A stretch of 64,000 nucleotides of DNA from Terebella lapidaria. Taxonomy: Eukaryota; Annelida; Polychaeta; Terebellida; Terebellidae. Made by a program: the position numbers and the translations under genes. The notes under the pieces were generated by a model. That model did no database searches. It worked only from the letters and a program-made list of their open reading frames with translations, and had not been told where the DNA came from. The stretch lies in contig OX424562.1 in assembly GCA_949152475.1 (NCBI GenBank), forward strand, positions 2,542,001-2,606,000. The letters run 5' to 3'. Positions 21,210-34,649 of the stretch are shown here, one piece after another; within the stretch, counting starts at the first letter, position 1, and each line of letters begins with the position of its first letter.

Positions 21210-22860
21210 TGAGAGACTTATTCGGCATCTTGACTGCTCTTTCCAGTTTCCAGCCCTGAACTCTTGGCACACAACTGGAGCTTTTTGACTCGAAGTCATA
21301 GTATCTCGGTGAAGTCGACACCGGACCATCTCGCACAATGTGTGTGATAAAATGCGAAGGAGATTGGTAGCATTTGTGCCATAGATGTCAGGTGCAGTTG
21401 CCAGTTTCCTTCTCATTTAACACGGATGAAATCGAGTAGGGTGTTGACATAATCATTCCAAAAAATTATAGGTGGTGCTTTCTCTTTTGTCATGGCTTCA
21501 AAAGTATGAATTGCATTGCAGTTGTTGAAGTGAAACTCGGTGCACGGATTATGTAGGGTATCTGGTGCGTTGTTGGGATTTCCCGCTGAGAAGCTTAATT
21601 CCATTTCTCTGAAGGACCACTACCCAATCTAGTGGACATTCGGATTCCACCAATATGTCTGCAAGGCAGGTATCACCATAGATCTGACCAATGAGAGCAA
21701 GAATTACCATAGCCATGTGAAATCCTCCAAGGCATGGAATTTTGTGCTAGAATTCTATTGAATTTTCCCAGAGTAAAATGCTCCATCAAATGTGATATAG
21801 CAGACTCTTTGTGCCCAGGAATAGTCATTGCTTTCTGGCCATAACTCATCAATGTGTTCACCGTTGAATAGCCTGTAGCATATGCAGGAATCATTGAACA
21901 GGACCCTATTGTGGGCATACTTGTTGAGATGCCTGATACTGTGGCGCTCAACCTGACACTTGCTGTTTGATTGGATCTCTCTCACACATGACTTTGAATG
22001 ATCTCGGCACCAGTAAGCGTGCATTCCATGCCAAATTCCAATGTACCTACTGCAATCGATGATTTCTTCTGCAGTTGCTAAATCTAATGTATCATTTTTT
22101 GTTAGAATAATATTATTCGAAGACGTTCTTTGTGCACTGGACGATCATCGAAACTACCCTTTGACATATTTACCAATACTGTTATAAAAAAAATTTACAT
22201 ACTCAATGATGTTGGATGAGTTGCACCTTTTCCTCAAATAATGTCATTGTTGTCTGCTGTGTTGTACGCACATGCTCCTGGTACAATATTGCTGGGTATA
22301 ACAACTACATAGTCACCACCTTCTTTCAACTGCGCCATTGAAAAGTCAAGCCGCTCAACCTCATCATAGGATATTGATTGGCCCAGTCTATTCAGACTGG
22401 TTATCAATTTCTTGGATCCTGACGGATACTTAATATCCGTTAGTGAGTAGTATCGTCATGGTCGACATCTTGAGTGTCCACAACCTGTCCTGTCTTCACA
22501 ACATAGCTTTTTCTGAACTGATGTCTCAGAATCTCACGTATGCATACGTCAATCCATTAGTGTTTTTCAGCGGAGTTGCTGCCTATATCAAACTCCAAGG
22601 TGTTTGACATCTGCACATTTAGCTGTCGTGTGCCTCAAGTGAGCTCTGTCGCAGCAGACCCACTATTTCAATCACGTCAAAGACAACTGATTCCAAGGTG
22701 TCAGTACTAACTGGTTTGTTGAACGTAGGGATTTTAGGATCCTGTTTGCAACGTATGTAGCGGTCAATGAAAACAAAACACATTTTACTTCACCATATAT
22801 TGCTAATAAATCAACCTGTCGTTCTATTTTGCAAACATCGGACACTTTGCATCATGACAT
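21210..22860 (-). pseudogene. Decayed multicopy protein-family gene, unit 2 copy
   Basis: Same family as the 9487-12300 pseudogene, without the RT insertion and with about 230 bp missing at 22588. Minus-strand blocks include SYDEVERLDFSMAQLKEGGD near 22370-22310, CAYNTADNNDI..GKGATHPTSL near 22280-22200, and DYVNTLLDFIR..EGNWQLHLTSMAQ followed by FAFYHTHCARW at about 21455-21330. Here the PGACAYN block reads through where unit 1 has a stop, so the two copies decayed independently after duplication or unit 2 is nearer the ancestor. At least four stops remain. Confidence 0.6.
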
Positions 22861-23039
22861 TACATATAAGTGCATCACAAACATCTGCAATATTATTGTG
22901 TTTTTTCCATCGAATCACGTCGAATCGAATCCATTGTATTTTTACGAATAATTAACACTATATTTATACAGCAGGTCTCGAGGTGTTGGCTTGGGATACC
23001 ATATCACTGCAACATCGGAAACAGAAAATCGTAACCCTG

Positions 23040-23620
23040 CTAACTTCATTTCTCCTAACTTACTCATCCGTTATCAACGATGACCTGTAATCGCATAATG
23101 ATTTTTTTCTTGGTAGTTTTTATTATAACAACGCTCATCATGTCAAATGGAACCGGATACATTCTATTCACATTATTGGAGGTATGAAATTTAATGCTCT
23201 ATGCATTTATATTTCTGCCAGTATCATGTACAGAACCATTGGGATTTCCGGCTGAATTTTATTATTGCAGCTCCGTGAGTATGACATAATCAAGGACAGA
23301 CATAATTTGTGCGGATGGTATGATTTTTAATTAGCATGTTTCCTGATTATCTCTCCTAGCCTATCCATCTTTTATCAGCAATGACCTGTAATTGCACATT
23401 GAAACTTTCCTGCCTTGGTTGGTTTTATTATAACATCGCTTATCATGTCAAATGAAACTGGAACATTATATTCAATTTATTGGAGGTATGAAATTTAATG
23501 CTTTACAGTACGCATGGCTTTCTTTGCTTTTAGCGTGTATTGAACCATAGTCATTTCCTCTCAAATTTCATTATTGTAACGAAGTAAGTATGCCATAAAC
23601 GACAGATACATTTTATGCTA
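23040..23620 (+). repeat. Two ~300-bp lower-order modules, unit 2
   Basis: Unit 2 counterpart of 12477-13085, very similar in sequence. A 118-codon ORF that follows (23615-23971) has no counterpart in unit 1, where stops intervene. I regard it as fortuitous. Confidence 0.65.
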
Positions 23621-25079
23621 GATTGCTTACAATTGGCATCAATTGCAGTAATTGCCATCACATCGGTTGTGGAGATTATAAGTCAACCGGGTGTGTGCAG
23701 TGCTGTGTGGATTATTCATTTTCGGCAGGAACATACCCGTGAATACAACTCGGAATATGTGTGTTCAATCAAATCAGTTATGTTTGTGATTATGTTACTG
23801 ATAATATCATTTGTGTTTGTAAATATTATACTATTTTCCAGCCCCAATATATTAACATTTAGAACAAAATGGACAAATATTTGGGCCATAACCCATGTGA
23901 AGTATTGTAAATATGGTCCCTATATAACCATTTATTTTCTTCCTATGGGAATATTGCTGGATCAGCAATAAGGTTTTACAGTATGGAGTTGGGATTGGGC
24001 GCATGGTGAGACATTGACTTGAGCCGTTCGAGTCTATTACGGCTGGACGATTCTACTCAAATTTAGCTATCGAGTACTGTGCGTTACCAGCAATCGCGAG
24101 CTGTGACAGGATCGTACCAAGCAACGAGGGTGAACCTGGAAGGAACGATGTGATATGCGATAAAATGAATGTAAATTTGGTAAAAGAAATATATAGCCAT
24201 AGACGGAGCAAAATCCTGAAACACTTTTCTTTCAAAGTACTGAAATGAAGGTTTAATCTGGAGAATTTTCCCATTCCAATCTCAAATTGGATAGCATTGT
24301 GTTCTAGTCCAAAATCGATTATTACTTTGGTAGAATGTCACCTATGAATATAATCCACAAGGAACACCACACTGACATCATCCATTGTTATTCGAATCAA
24401 TATATGTCGACACAGAATTACCGTATCTCAAGATAATGCCTCGATCAGCCAAGAACGGAAGAAGTTTATTCACGTCAACTTAGTTGAAATTGCTACACAC
24501 TAAAAGACACAACGGTTTGACCATTTTTATCATCATGTCAGTTATAATCTATAGTTGTGCAAAGGGACGTCATGAAATTAACTACTGTTATTTTCATGGT
24601 ATTTTGTTATATCTGTTCCTGAAATGAAATATAGCTCTACTATGCAGGTTGACTGCGAGCGATGACAGGACTGCGACAAGACGCCTGTGCCTTCAAAAAA
24701 CGGGATAATAGTTCTGTGACAGCTCTCAACAGTCAGAATCAGCAAACCAATAAATATAGTGTCAGACCAGTACACGGGAACATAAAGGTCGGCTTAATAT
24801 GTGATTTTACAGTTCCCATGTATAGCAATGTGGAAAGCCATCAACACCGGTCGACCTCTGTGATCGCATGACTGTTTAATGTACTGGGACTGGTAATCCG
24901 TATTTGACAGAAGAATTTTCTGATTTTGTGCATAGATTCTTTGACAATTCTGCCACTGATATACATCAGTGTGCATTTTAATTTGACAAGTCTTTAACCA
25001 GAACACCGTTGACTCTGATACATGTAAGGGAATGGCCCTTTTCCCCACCGCTAGTAGCATAAAAAGACAAATGTATGTC

Positions 25080-25355
25080 TACAAGTACTTCCCCTAAAGG
25101 TGAAGTGGATCGTCAAGATTAGATTTGCACTCGGTATTATATGTAGGGGCCTACGTGACAATGATATGACATTATGATTTGCCGAGTAGATATCGCTGCG
25201 AATTTCGTACGGTCTGCGTTCTATGTTCCATAATAATTCACACAGTCCGTAAATTAACAACATGCAAATCATTGGGAAATGACAGTCAAACTACCAAACG
25301 CGCAAATCACGTCCAAGATGGCGCAAATCCAAATGAATCGCCTGCAGGCGATCCA
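25080..25355. other. Unit-2-specific 275-bp segment
   Basis: Unit 1 passes from GACAAATGTAAGTCT directly to AAAATGCACAGTGATA, while unit 2 has extra DNA here (TACAAGTACTTCCCC through CCTGCAGGCGATCC). This is an insertion in unit 2 or a deletion in unit 1. I see no TIR or ORF that decides between them. Confidence 0.55.
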
Positions 25356-25914
25356 AAAATGCACACTGATGTACATCATCACAAAACACATGACCAATCA
25401 CAAACAGAAAAATGTTATATTTCACTGTGTCATTCGGGAACTTGATACTGTGTAACTGTACATGTCATTTTGAGGGTAATATGAAATCTACAGTACAAAT
25501 AAAAAGTGAAAAAACACCATCATAGATATACGCACAAGAGACTCTAACCGGAAAAATAATAGTCAATATCTAATTGACATGATACCGGTCAAAAGATTGA
25601 ATTGAAAAAAAAATAGTTTGGTAAAAACACAATGTCAGGTTTTAATCATGTCTGGAAAACTATCATCATCTTATGTTGATATGCTCAATTGATTGTATGT
25701 CAAGTTTGAAGCATGAAGTATCAAGTACCGTTCAATTTGCTAAATGTAGAAAATGAAAATGGTTTGTTTACCGTGATAAGTCGCATTTCTTCAACACCGC
25801 TGAAACATGATGTGAAACAATTCTCATACTCGTCTACGGTGTCTGATATATGCTATAATACGCTTTTCCTGAACAGTTTTCATCGCGAATTTAGTTTTGA
25901 CGACTAAAACAATT

Positions 25915-26475
25915 TAAATCGCGACCAAAATCATAGAATCCGCGACCAATACATTTTCGTTGCAGCGAAAATATTCTCGCCGCGAATTAAAAACTATCAG
26001 CTGCGGCCAAAAACATTATCGTCACGACCAAAATCATTTTCGCCGCAGGGAAATTATTCTCGCCGCGATTTAAATACTTTTAGCCGCGACCAAAACATTC
26101 TTGCTGCAGCGAAAATGATTATCGACGAGGCGAGAATGGCCATACTTGTTGGAACATTTTTCTTTCATCACCTCAAAGAGAACAAATTATTTATTATTGC
26201 AGTTATCGCCACGGCGAATATTCACAGTCAAGTGCAGTTATCGCTGTAGTGGTAATTTTTCTGGCTGCAGCAAAAATGTATTGATCGCGGCAACAACGAT
26301 TTTCGCTGCGGCGAAAATGTTTTGGTTGCGGCAACAATAGTTTTCGTGACCAAAATGTTTTAGTTGCGACAACAACTATTTTCGCTGCGACAAGAATGTT
26401 TTTTTCGCGGCGAGAATATATTCGCTGCAGCGAAAACGTATTGGTCGCTAGAATTATATTCGCGATGAAAACTAT
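25915..26475. repeat. Palindromic CAGCGAAAA / TTTTGGTCGCG array, unit 2
   Basis: Expanded counterpart of 15776-16060. It has the same alternating inverted blocks but about 20 of them, and is interrupted near 26140-26225 by non-repeat sequence. The doubling relative to unit 1 shows copy-number instability since duplication. Confidence 0.82.
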
Positions 26476-29417
26476 TCAGGAAAAAAATGCTTATTGCATA
26501 AATCAGCCACTGTACTCGTCAATATCTGGTGTGTTTTGTTACCTTAAGCCACACATATTCTCAACTTTTACAATAGTATGCTTAGTTTTGTATTTATGCG
26601 TTAATATTATAATGATAAGAATAGAATCAGGATCTTAGTAGTCGCTCGGATGTTAAAAAAGCGTATTATAATATAATTAATAATCCGAAAACCAGACATG
26701 TGCCAAATATTTTCCTTGATGTTGGTATGTGGAAGTTCACTCACATTCACGATACTTGGGTACACGAATTTCCTGTAGCCCAGATGTTTGCCCTGGTGTG
26801 AACGTAATTAATCGCTGGGTCCTCTTGCCTTTGACGTCATGGAAATGTGGTGAAGACGCAGATTTTCGCATTTCACTGTGGGGGTCGAGCAGGAGTCGGA
26901 CATTTATTTCTGGAGCAGCACTTTTAGTCCATGACACCTGCAGCTGGTGACACAATACTAATAGACTTCTGAAAATGCCAAAAAGGATTTTTCGGCTAAC
27001 TATTATGTTATTCAGCCATACTGCTTTAGACATCGATGACAGCTTCAGTAATTGTACAACAGGAAGGACAAGATATTCCGAGCAATCGAGACTCATTCTT
27101 AGGACCTCCATGGAGACCCTTATATGGTCATATACAGGTGAAACCAGGTGACGAATAACAGCGATAATCATAATATTACATGCAGTGTAAAACTACATGT
27201 ATATTACCAGAATATAACTGCGACATGGCGAAGACAAATCGCCATTCTCTTTATTTCTTCTGTTATCAACAATGAACTGTAGTTGCAGAATGAAAACTTG
27301 GGTGGTTTTTATTATAGCAGCGTTCATCACGTCAGATGAGACCGAATACGTTACTGTTTATGGAGATATGAAGCTTAATGTTTTATGCAATGATTACTCT
27401 GCTGTTAGCATGTAGATCTATTGAAATATTGTCATTTTGGCTCGAATTTTATTTTTTGCATCAAAGTAAGTATTTCATAAACGACAGACACAATTCATGG
27501 CCATGGTATGCTTTCAATGAGGTACAATATGATGAATTGCTTACTATTGTCATGGATTGCAGTAATTGACATCAACTCAGTTGTGCTGGTTTTGGCTCAA
27601 GCTAATGTTCAAAGTACTGTTCGCATTATCCATTTTCAGCAAGAAATGGAATTGATACCTGTCACGAAAACTCGGCTGTGTATGTTTACTAATCAGTTAT
27701 GTTTGTGAATATGTTGCGCAATATAGAGGCCAAATATAATATCTTGGTTGTGTGATTTTATTCGTCAATTTTCCATTGAATAATATAAAATGGGGTCATT
27801 AGTCAGTGAACTATCATAAATTAGATCCATACATCCATCCATATGTCTTGTTATTGTTTGAAATTATTGCTGCTTCAGTTACCGTATTCGTATGTGTACT
27901 GTATCTGCCATTTGTGGTTGTGCTTTGTTAATAAACTGTAGTGTCATGTGCCTTTCAAATTAGTCAGGGTAACAGCTAGGTAATTAGAGCCAAACGACAC
28001 AGATGTCACGTATCTGTTCGAGATAGCCAGCAGAAACAAAACTAGGGAATTCAGTAGCTAGAAACGTTTTTCACTATCTGCAACCTGTATTCGTTAAAAT
28101 CCAATATAAAACCAGTGGGTAGCAATTTATCACTGGCCTGCTTGCAGATATATGCAGATTGTATTATGTTTTTTTACTTCATGAGACATGTTAGGATGTT
28201 GCTATAAATTTTACTTGGTATACTTGGTAAAATATTCCTTGATTCCGATGTTAAAAACAGTGCATATCTTTATTCATCAACATTTGTATTTTTCAGCATA
28301 TAGCAACATCATCACTTATCACATTCATTCAACACATAACAATATATCTTTACTCAAATGCATCCTTTCACATAGCTGTATATCTTTACTCGTCGAATGC
28401 ATTTGATCACATACCAATAAGGTTTTAGAGCTTGGCGATGGGATTCGGACCTATGGTCAGACATTGATGTCAGTTACAGCTTGACAATGGTACTGAAATC
28501 CGGCTATCGGGCACTCCGGTCCACCATCAATTGTAAGTTGTGACAGCATCTAGTCAAGTAACGTCGAGATCCCGGGGGAGAGGTATGCGTCATTCATGTT
28601 AATCTGATATAAAAGGCAAACAAATTAGCCCCAGACAGATACTAAGCACGATACATTTGTCTTTTTTATGCTACTAGCGGTGGGAAAATGGGCTACATGT
28701 ATTCCCTTACATTGGAGCCAATGGTGTTCTGGTTAAAAACTGGTCAAATATTTTGTTAGGGTACCATTTATGAGCCTAATAAGTGCCGCCACGAGGAACA
28801 CAAAACTGAGGTCACCCCTTCTTATCTCTTGTTTCGGAACTGAATTGCCATTCATCAAAGCTATGCATCAATCAACCAAGAACTAACAAAGGTTATTTAT
28901 GGCGACTCAAAAGCGTGACCCGCTCTGCAGCAGAAAACAATCTCTGGTTTGCTCTTTGTGTTTCGTCTTCACTGTAGGAACCCTACTACCGTAACGCGAC
29001 GTTACGGTAGTCCTAACGATGGCGGAAGGTTATTAGCTTCGAAAAGTTATTTCACGATAAACTAGGTATTAGGCAGGTTTCGCACATAACATTTATACGA
29101 AGCGAATTGTCTAGATATGCTTTATAGTGTGGCAATATAATTAAACTGTGAATCTGATCGATTTGCGAGTAAAAACGGTTTGAAATATGCGACGATTACT
29201 ACCGTAACGTTAGCGGCCCACTACCGTAACGCCAATTTCCAAATTTCGAGTACTACCGTAACGCTTGCAAATTTATAAAATTACCATAATGTACAACTTT
29301 GATTTGATCATATTTTAGGATTTTCGTTATGGATAAATAGTACAAATATTGTTGTAGATTGATGATCATAATCAATTTTTGGTAATTTGTCATGCATATG
29401 TAGCCTATGTGAAAAAT

Positions 29418-29636
29418 GTATCAGGATACGTATGTTATTACTGCCCTTTGACCAGCCATTCGCCAAACAGAATTTTAGAGCATGTTATTGAACATCATTC
29501 AGAGTCTCATTTTAGCATCAGTCTCAGACGTCTAGACGATGAATCTGGTAATGATTCACGGTGTTCCGTTCACTTTGGAATGGAGTTCGAGGCTTCGGGT
29601 CCTGGTACGATTTTGGCTCCAGACACTTACTCATAA
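29418..29636 (+). CDS. C2H2 zinc-finger ORF inside the CACTG transposon
   Basis: The frame contains YVCYYCPLTSHSPNRILEHV followed by IEHH. This gives Cys-x2-Cys-x12-His-x3-His, a canonical classical zinc finger (Cys near 29434 and 29443). About 45 more residues follow, without a second finger, to a stop at 29634-29636. The open frame extends left to about 29379 with no ATG start, and a CAG lies just before GGATACGTATG at about 29424. It may therefore be an exon of a longer spliced transposon gene. DNA-binding fingers are frequent in transposase or accessory proteins. No DDE core was found, so the rest of the gene is missing or decayed. Confidence 0.5.
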   Translation, partial: VSGYVCYYCPLTSHSPNRILEHVIEHHSESHFSISLRRLDDESGNDSRCSVHFGMEFEASGPGTILAPDTYS

Positions 29637-29639
29637 ACT

Positions 29640-31735
29640 GTAATTAAAGAATACCTGGTATCCTGACAGAAGTTCAATAATCGTTACAGCCTTCTGACGA
29701 TGATTTTTTGGGGACGGTGTATAAACGTGTTAAGAGCAAAGCTTCTTCCGTGGATATATTGCGGTTGGAGTTCAAAAGTTCATCTTATACCGTACGTTTA
29801 AAAATTTGACTGACACCAAACGGAACATTGTGCATGAATAAAGATTCACTCTTTCATACTATGCATTATCTTTGGATATGATATTATAGACGTCGCTGAT
29901 AAATCAAATGTCAAAAAGATACCATATCTGATGCCTGTCACTGTGCGAATCTATATTAATAATTGATGCCAATTGAATCATTGTTATAAACTTCATTATC
30001 TTTTCCTCAGACGAGTGTGTAATGCTGTGCAACGGTCAACGTTTGCATGTACGCACTATGTTATAACGTTCTTCACTTCTTCGAATAAGTCTTGTGAATA
30101 TATTTTTGATACTCTATGTTACTAAGGTATTCTTTATCTAGAATAAGCTTGTTTTCTAGTACAATTTCAAATTATCTACATGGATAATATGTCAAATAAT
30201 AATGTCTTGATGTTTCCAAGTGTGAGAGGTATCTACTTACCCAATGTAAAACCCACATTATACTCTTTGTTCTGAAACATCATTTTTCTATGTTTGAATG
30301 TGTCTATAATAAGTATGCTTTTGTTTTCAATACAATGTCCGCTCATCTCAAGTATAACAATATGGCTAAGTATTTGCTCCAATATAACTATACTACTTAA
30401 ACCTGAAGTTTAGTTTATAACAAACCTATGTCTCTATAAGTTGAAGAACCTCTTCACTATACTTAGTAATTGTCTACTACCAGCAATAATTTGTTACTGG
30501 ACATATAACTTTGTCTTTCACCTATCCCTTTGTATGCATTTTGCCTGTTTTATGTCAATAAAACTACTACTACTACGTGTAAATTATACGGCTTGGAATA
30601 CACAAATGTATCTTAACATTTTATATATTAATACGACAACAATATATGGTATGGAAATAAATCAGAACATGAACCTCATCACCCTAGTTAAGATAAAAGT
30701 ATCTTGTCAATAGTATTTCCTCACTCATACCTTATCATAAAATTAGTACAACAAAATTTTCTACGCTGGGGTAACATTCGAAAATGTCATCATTCAATGT
30801 ATAAACATTGCTTATTTGCTTGCTCACTTTCTGCTCCTTCGACAACCCGTGTAATATGTTCAGTTATAGACGTCCCAAAACACCACATTTGTCATTTTAC
30901 ATGACATCATATAGTATCAGTAGTATAATATAATAAATTATTGTACCTCGAAATCAATTCCATATATGCAAGCTCCTTATGGTGTGATTGTACGTAACAC
31001 TTTTCCATTGACTTATAATGTGAAAGTAGAGGTAACAAAATCACCAAAACAATACAATCCCCTGACCTAAAACTTGGCTAGCACACACACAAATACGCAT
31101 GGATGATGAACCCAGACATGGTTTCATAAATGATATCACGAAAGCTGTGCAGTTTGATGATTATAAAAATCATTTTATACGTTTCACCAAAACGAAGATT
31201 CGAGTGTTCTGCCTGACAAGCACTGGCTGTTGCATATATTCATTCCTTGTTGTCGACAAAATAATGAGAATATCTAGGGCTATACTTTCTGTGAGATGAA
31301 TACAATGAGCTGAACATTCATAATCCCAAACACCTCGGTGCACCCGAGTGCATATCACCTGTGAGTTTTACTATCCTCACTAGCTATTTGCTGCACAGCA
31401 TAATCCTTTCGCTCGCATTGTTGTGAGTGTATTCTGCAGACTGAGAAATAGGTCGGAAAATGACATATGAAAACGATGAATTTAACAAATTTAACATTGC
31501 TTAGTAAGAAACAGAGTCTCGGTTAGTAATCCTTGATGGCTAACAATCAGAAAGGCAAAGTTTCACGTTGGTTGGAAGTGTGTAAATTCGAATTTGTTAC
31601 CTTTATATTCACATTATAAGTGAATGGACAGCTGGTCACTGCCAGGTTCATGACGATCACATGCAATCAATCCTTAAATTCGAAATTCTTATCTGAAACG
31701 ATGCAAGAGACATATTACGAAAGACCTAGTGTTAG
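29640..31735. other. AT-rich transposon interior without recognisable genes
   Basis: Interior of the CACTG element. ORFs are 60-90 codons with no motif I recognise and no conserved acidic catalytic triad. (TAC)n-like ACTACTACTACG is near 30565. The element therefore looks like a deletion derivative that keeps its termini. Confidence 0.5.
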
Positions 31736-32041
31736 ACCAAGATTAACGTTACGGTAGTACATGCTTGGTGTGACGGTAGTACCCCGCATCTGCTGATCTG
31801 ACGTTACCATAGTAATCACTTGATTTTCATTTTCCATTTTCTGACTAATTAAGAGCAATATTCCCACAAAACAATACGCCAATATATGCTAAACTTCAAG
31901 AGGCATCAAAGCACACCATCGGAGAAGAGTGACATGTGTTATATAAACGATAATCTCAAGAAAACCAATCGAACCACTCGCCTGCCGCCATCGTGCCGTA
32001 CTACCGTAACGCCGCGTTACGGTAGTGGGGTTCCTACAGTG

Positions 32042-33735
32042 GTCTTGTCGTCGATGATCTCTCATTTTGTACTAGGAATCTCGTGTAGCTTTTGGGCCCC
32101 ATAACATCAAACTGTGATCTTCGTTTGTACTACAGCTATTGCTATGGTATTTGATTTATCGTGTTGTGTCAAGGTTCTTTGGTTACCGAATCAGCGGCGG
32201 CTTAAACGAATACAAAGTAAATTCCGGTGCCGCTTAGCACATTGTATCCTTTTCTCCCTGCCGCTCAAACTGACAAGATGTCGTCTAGCATTCACTTTCA
32301 CTTTATTCCGGTGCCGCTTAGCACATTGTATCCTTTTCTCCCTGCCGCTCAAACTGACAAGGTGTCGTCTAGCATTCACTTTATTCAGTTGCGACTGACT
32401 GACGATCTCAAAACAAGAATTGTTGTCAACAAAATTATTATGTCTAAATTATTATTATGTTTATTATGTCGACAACTATTGCTACTGTCGTTTCCTGACG
32501 TGCACTTGTCCTGTTACGAAATATAACTCTACTATACAGGTCAAGTGCAAGCAAAGACAAGTAATTGTAATAAGGCGTCTGTACCCTCAGCAAGGCCCTC
32601 ACAGATGTGTGACAGCCCTCAGCCTATATAGGGTCAGGTCAGATCACAGGACCATAACATGGGCGATTTTACAGTTCTTATCAACATAAATAGGACAAAA
32701 CCCAACACAGAATGACATTGGTGACCTTCTGCAATTTACGATGGAAGATTGGTGCTTCATTTCTCAATAGTTGACAGGAAAATATATGGAGATAATGCCT
32801 ATCATCGCCTACTTAAATTGAAATGTTGAATTTTGAACTAACCATTAAAAGTACAAAGTCATGAATATATTCGTGAAATGCTTGGCACAGATTAATGAGA
32901 GTTTATATATGAGGGGTTTTTTTTCAAACACGATACTCTGGGCAGGAACTGGTAAAAATTTAACACGGAGAACAATAATTTCCTGTGAGGCAGATGTCTG
33001 TCTGGGGAGTGAGCAATACATCGCTGGGAAGTTGTGTTGTTGACATCAAAAGAATGTTGCTGGAAATCAGTCTCTTGTCTGGATGTGAGCTGAATGTCAA
33101 GCTGGACTTTACGACATCTGTCCCTGGTGCATCTCTGTACGACGCGACCTGGCAAAGTATCAATATTTAGACAATTTCGTATGACCAAATGGGGAATACA
33201 CATTTTTGATAGATGAATATCTATCGTATATCCATTCTATTCCCTGTGAAATGTATTTAATGACATTTTATACAGGCGGCTTTTTTCTACTCAATGAATA
33301 TAATGTCCATTCTCACTGAGAAGACTACTGATTCACTTTTGTCTTTTTATGGCACAAAGGGAAACCTGGCACCATTTCATAACTGTCGACTTTATATATG
33401 GTTTCACAGGTCTTTACCAGTGAATATGAACCTAAAACTGACTACAAATGTCAACATTGCGGTCTACCCACTATCTGTTGTGGTATCACCGATGCTCCAC
33501 ACATAACATTATCCCTTTTTTGCTGATACATTCACTGCAAATATTGCAGGAATTTTTCTTGTTTGCTATTTATTATATCAAAATTCTCAGCTCTACTTGA
33601 TGAGACAGATGTAACTGACATTATTTTATGTGATGGTTTAACATAACATTTATGTGATGGTTATATACAGTCAGTTGTATGTTCGGCAAAAACTCAATAA
33701 ATAAAATAATTAGCCAAAGGGCTAAGAGAGGTTAC
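32042..33735. repeat. Unit 2 right part, noncoding module
   Basis: Collinear with 18581-20275 and, in unit 3, 37016-38625. It contains the 81-bp minisatellite (32222-32379), the ACAGGTCAAGTGCAAGCAAA block near 32537 and the TTTCCTGTGAGGCAGATGTC block near 32980. ORFs of 60-103 codons on both strands are copied with the DNA but gain and lose stops between copies, so I do not call genes. Confidence 0.75.
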
Positions 33736-34090
33736 CGGACAATATACATTTTAGATATTAGCCTTATGTCCAGTGACCTTGAAAATAAAGTCAATAATGA
33801 ATTCAAGGCCATGAAATATTCAACAAATATATCACTTCTAGTATGTCCACAATAGATTCCTAAGCTGTAAAGTCGATAATAAGTGAGATGTTAGCAAGTC
33901 TGTGATGTGACCTTGAAAATGAGGTCAAAGTTCAAGTTCAAGGTCAAGAAAATATTCAACATATATCATTTCCTCTATATTCGCAATTGATTCCTAAGCT
34001 GTAAAGTCGATAATAAGCGAGATATTAGCCATTTTGTTCTCTGACCTTGAAAATGGGATCAAAGGTCACATCAAAGGTCACAATCAAAGG
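33735..34090 (+). repeat. TGACCTTGA/AGGTCA satellite, unit 2
   Basis: Counterpart of 20275-20640. Near 34060-34090 it has three closely spaced AAAGGTCA copies just before the retrotransposon fragment. Confidence 0.85.
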
Positions 34091-34587
34091 TCTCCGCAAA
34101 TTCTTAGATCGCCCGACTCGTGAAGAACTTGTTCACGCCTTCATAATTTCGAGAATTGATTATGCAAATAGCCTCCTCATGGGACTGCCTGAAGTCCACT
34201 CAATAGAATTCAGCGCATCCAGAACACTGCTGCCAGAATATGCACTGGAATCAGAAGACGTGAACATATCACACCAGTTCTACGCCAGCTTCACTCGCTA
34301 CCGGTTCGGGAGCGGATCCTCTTCAAGGTACTTCTCCTTGTTCACAAGTGTATTAACGGCAACGCACCACCGTACCTCGCAGATCTACTGTGTACCAGAA
34401 CGTAAACCAGATCCTGACGCTCCAGCAGCAGTCGAACTTTTGCCATCCCACGAACCAGAACACGTACCTGTGGAGACAAGGCATTTTCTGTCTTCGCCCC
34501 GGCTGTGTGGATTAGACTGCCATCTCATATTGCCAACTGTACAAATGTCAACACTTTTAAATTATTATATTATTATTATTATTATCA
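34091..34587 (+). pseudogene. CR1/Rex-like retrotransposon C-terminal fragment, unit 2
   Basis: Near-identical copy of 20641-21137, with the same frame breaks and (ATT)n tail. This shows the fragment was already broken when the segment duplicated. Confidence 0.78.
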
Positions 34588-34649
34588 CCAAAATATTCGG
34601 CATACATCATTTCCTATATGTTCACTATGGACTCCTAAGCTGTAAATTT

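Larger units (their letters stand above)
28965..32046. mobile_element. CACTGTAGG-ended DNA transposon, 3.07 kb, TSD GTCTT
   Basis: The element spans 28970-32041. Its TIRs begin CACTGTAGGAACCC, are about 60 bp long, and each contains a perfect palindrome built from ACTACCGTAACGCG and its complement. GTCTT flanks both ends (28965-28969, 32042-32046), and the empty site TTTCGTCTTGTCGTCG is seen in units 1 (about 18573-18588) and 3. Internal ACTACCGTAACG copies lie at about 29195-29270, with ACGTTACGGTAGT at about 31744-31815. This subterminal repetition resembles transposase-binding arrays of En/Spm-type elements. CACTG ends suggest CMC/EnSpm, while the 5-bp duplication is more like Transib, so the superfamily is unresolved. 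The only notable ORF is a zinc-finger fragment. Confidence 0.85.

Noticed and set aside
20598..21212. 204-codon ORF, duplicated at 34047-34661, as a host gene
   Set aside because: The other frame holds the conserved CR1/Rex-type retrotransposon tail. This ORF is an out-of-frame read through satellite plus retroelement, kept in both units only because the DNA was duplicated.
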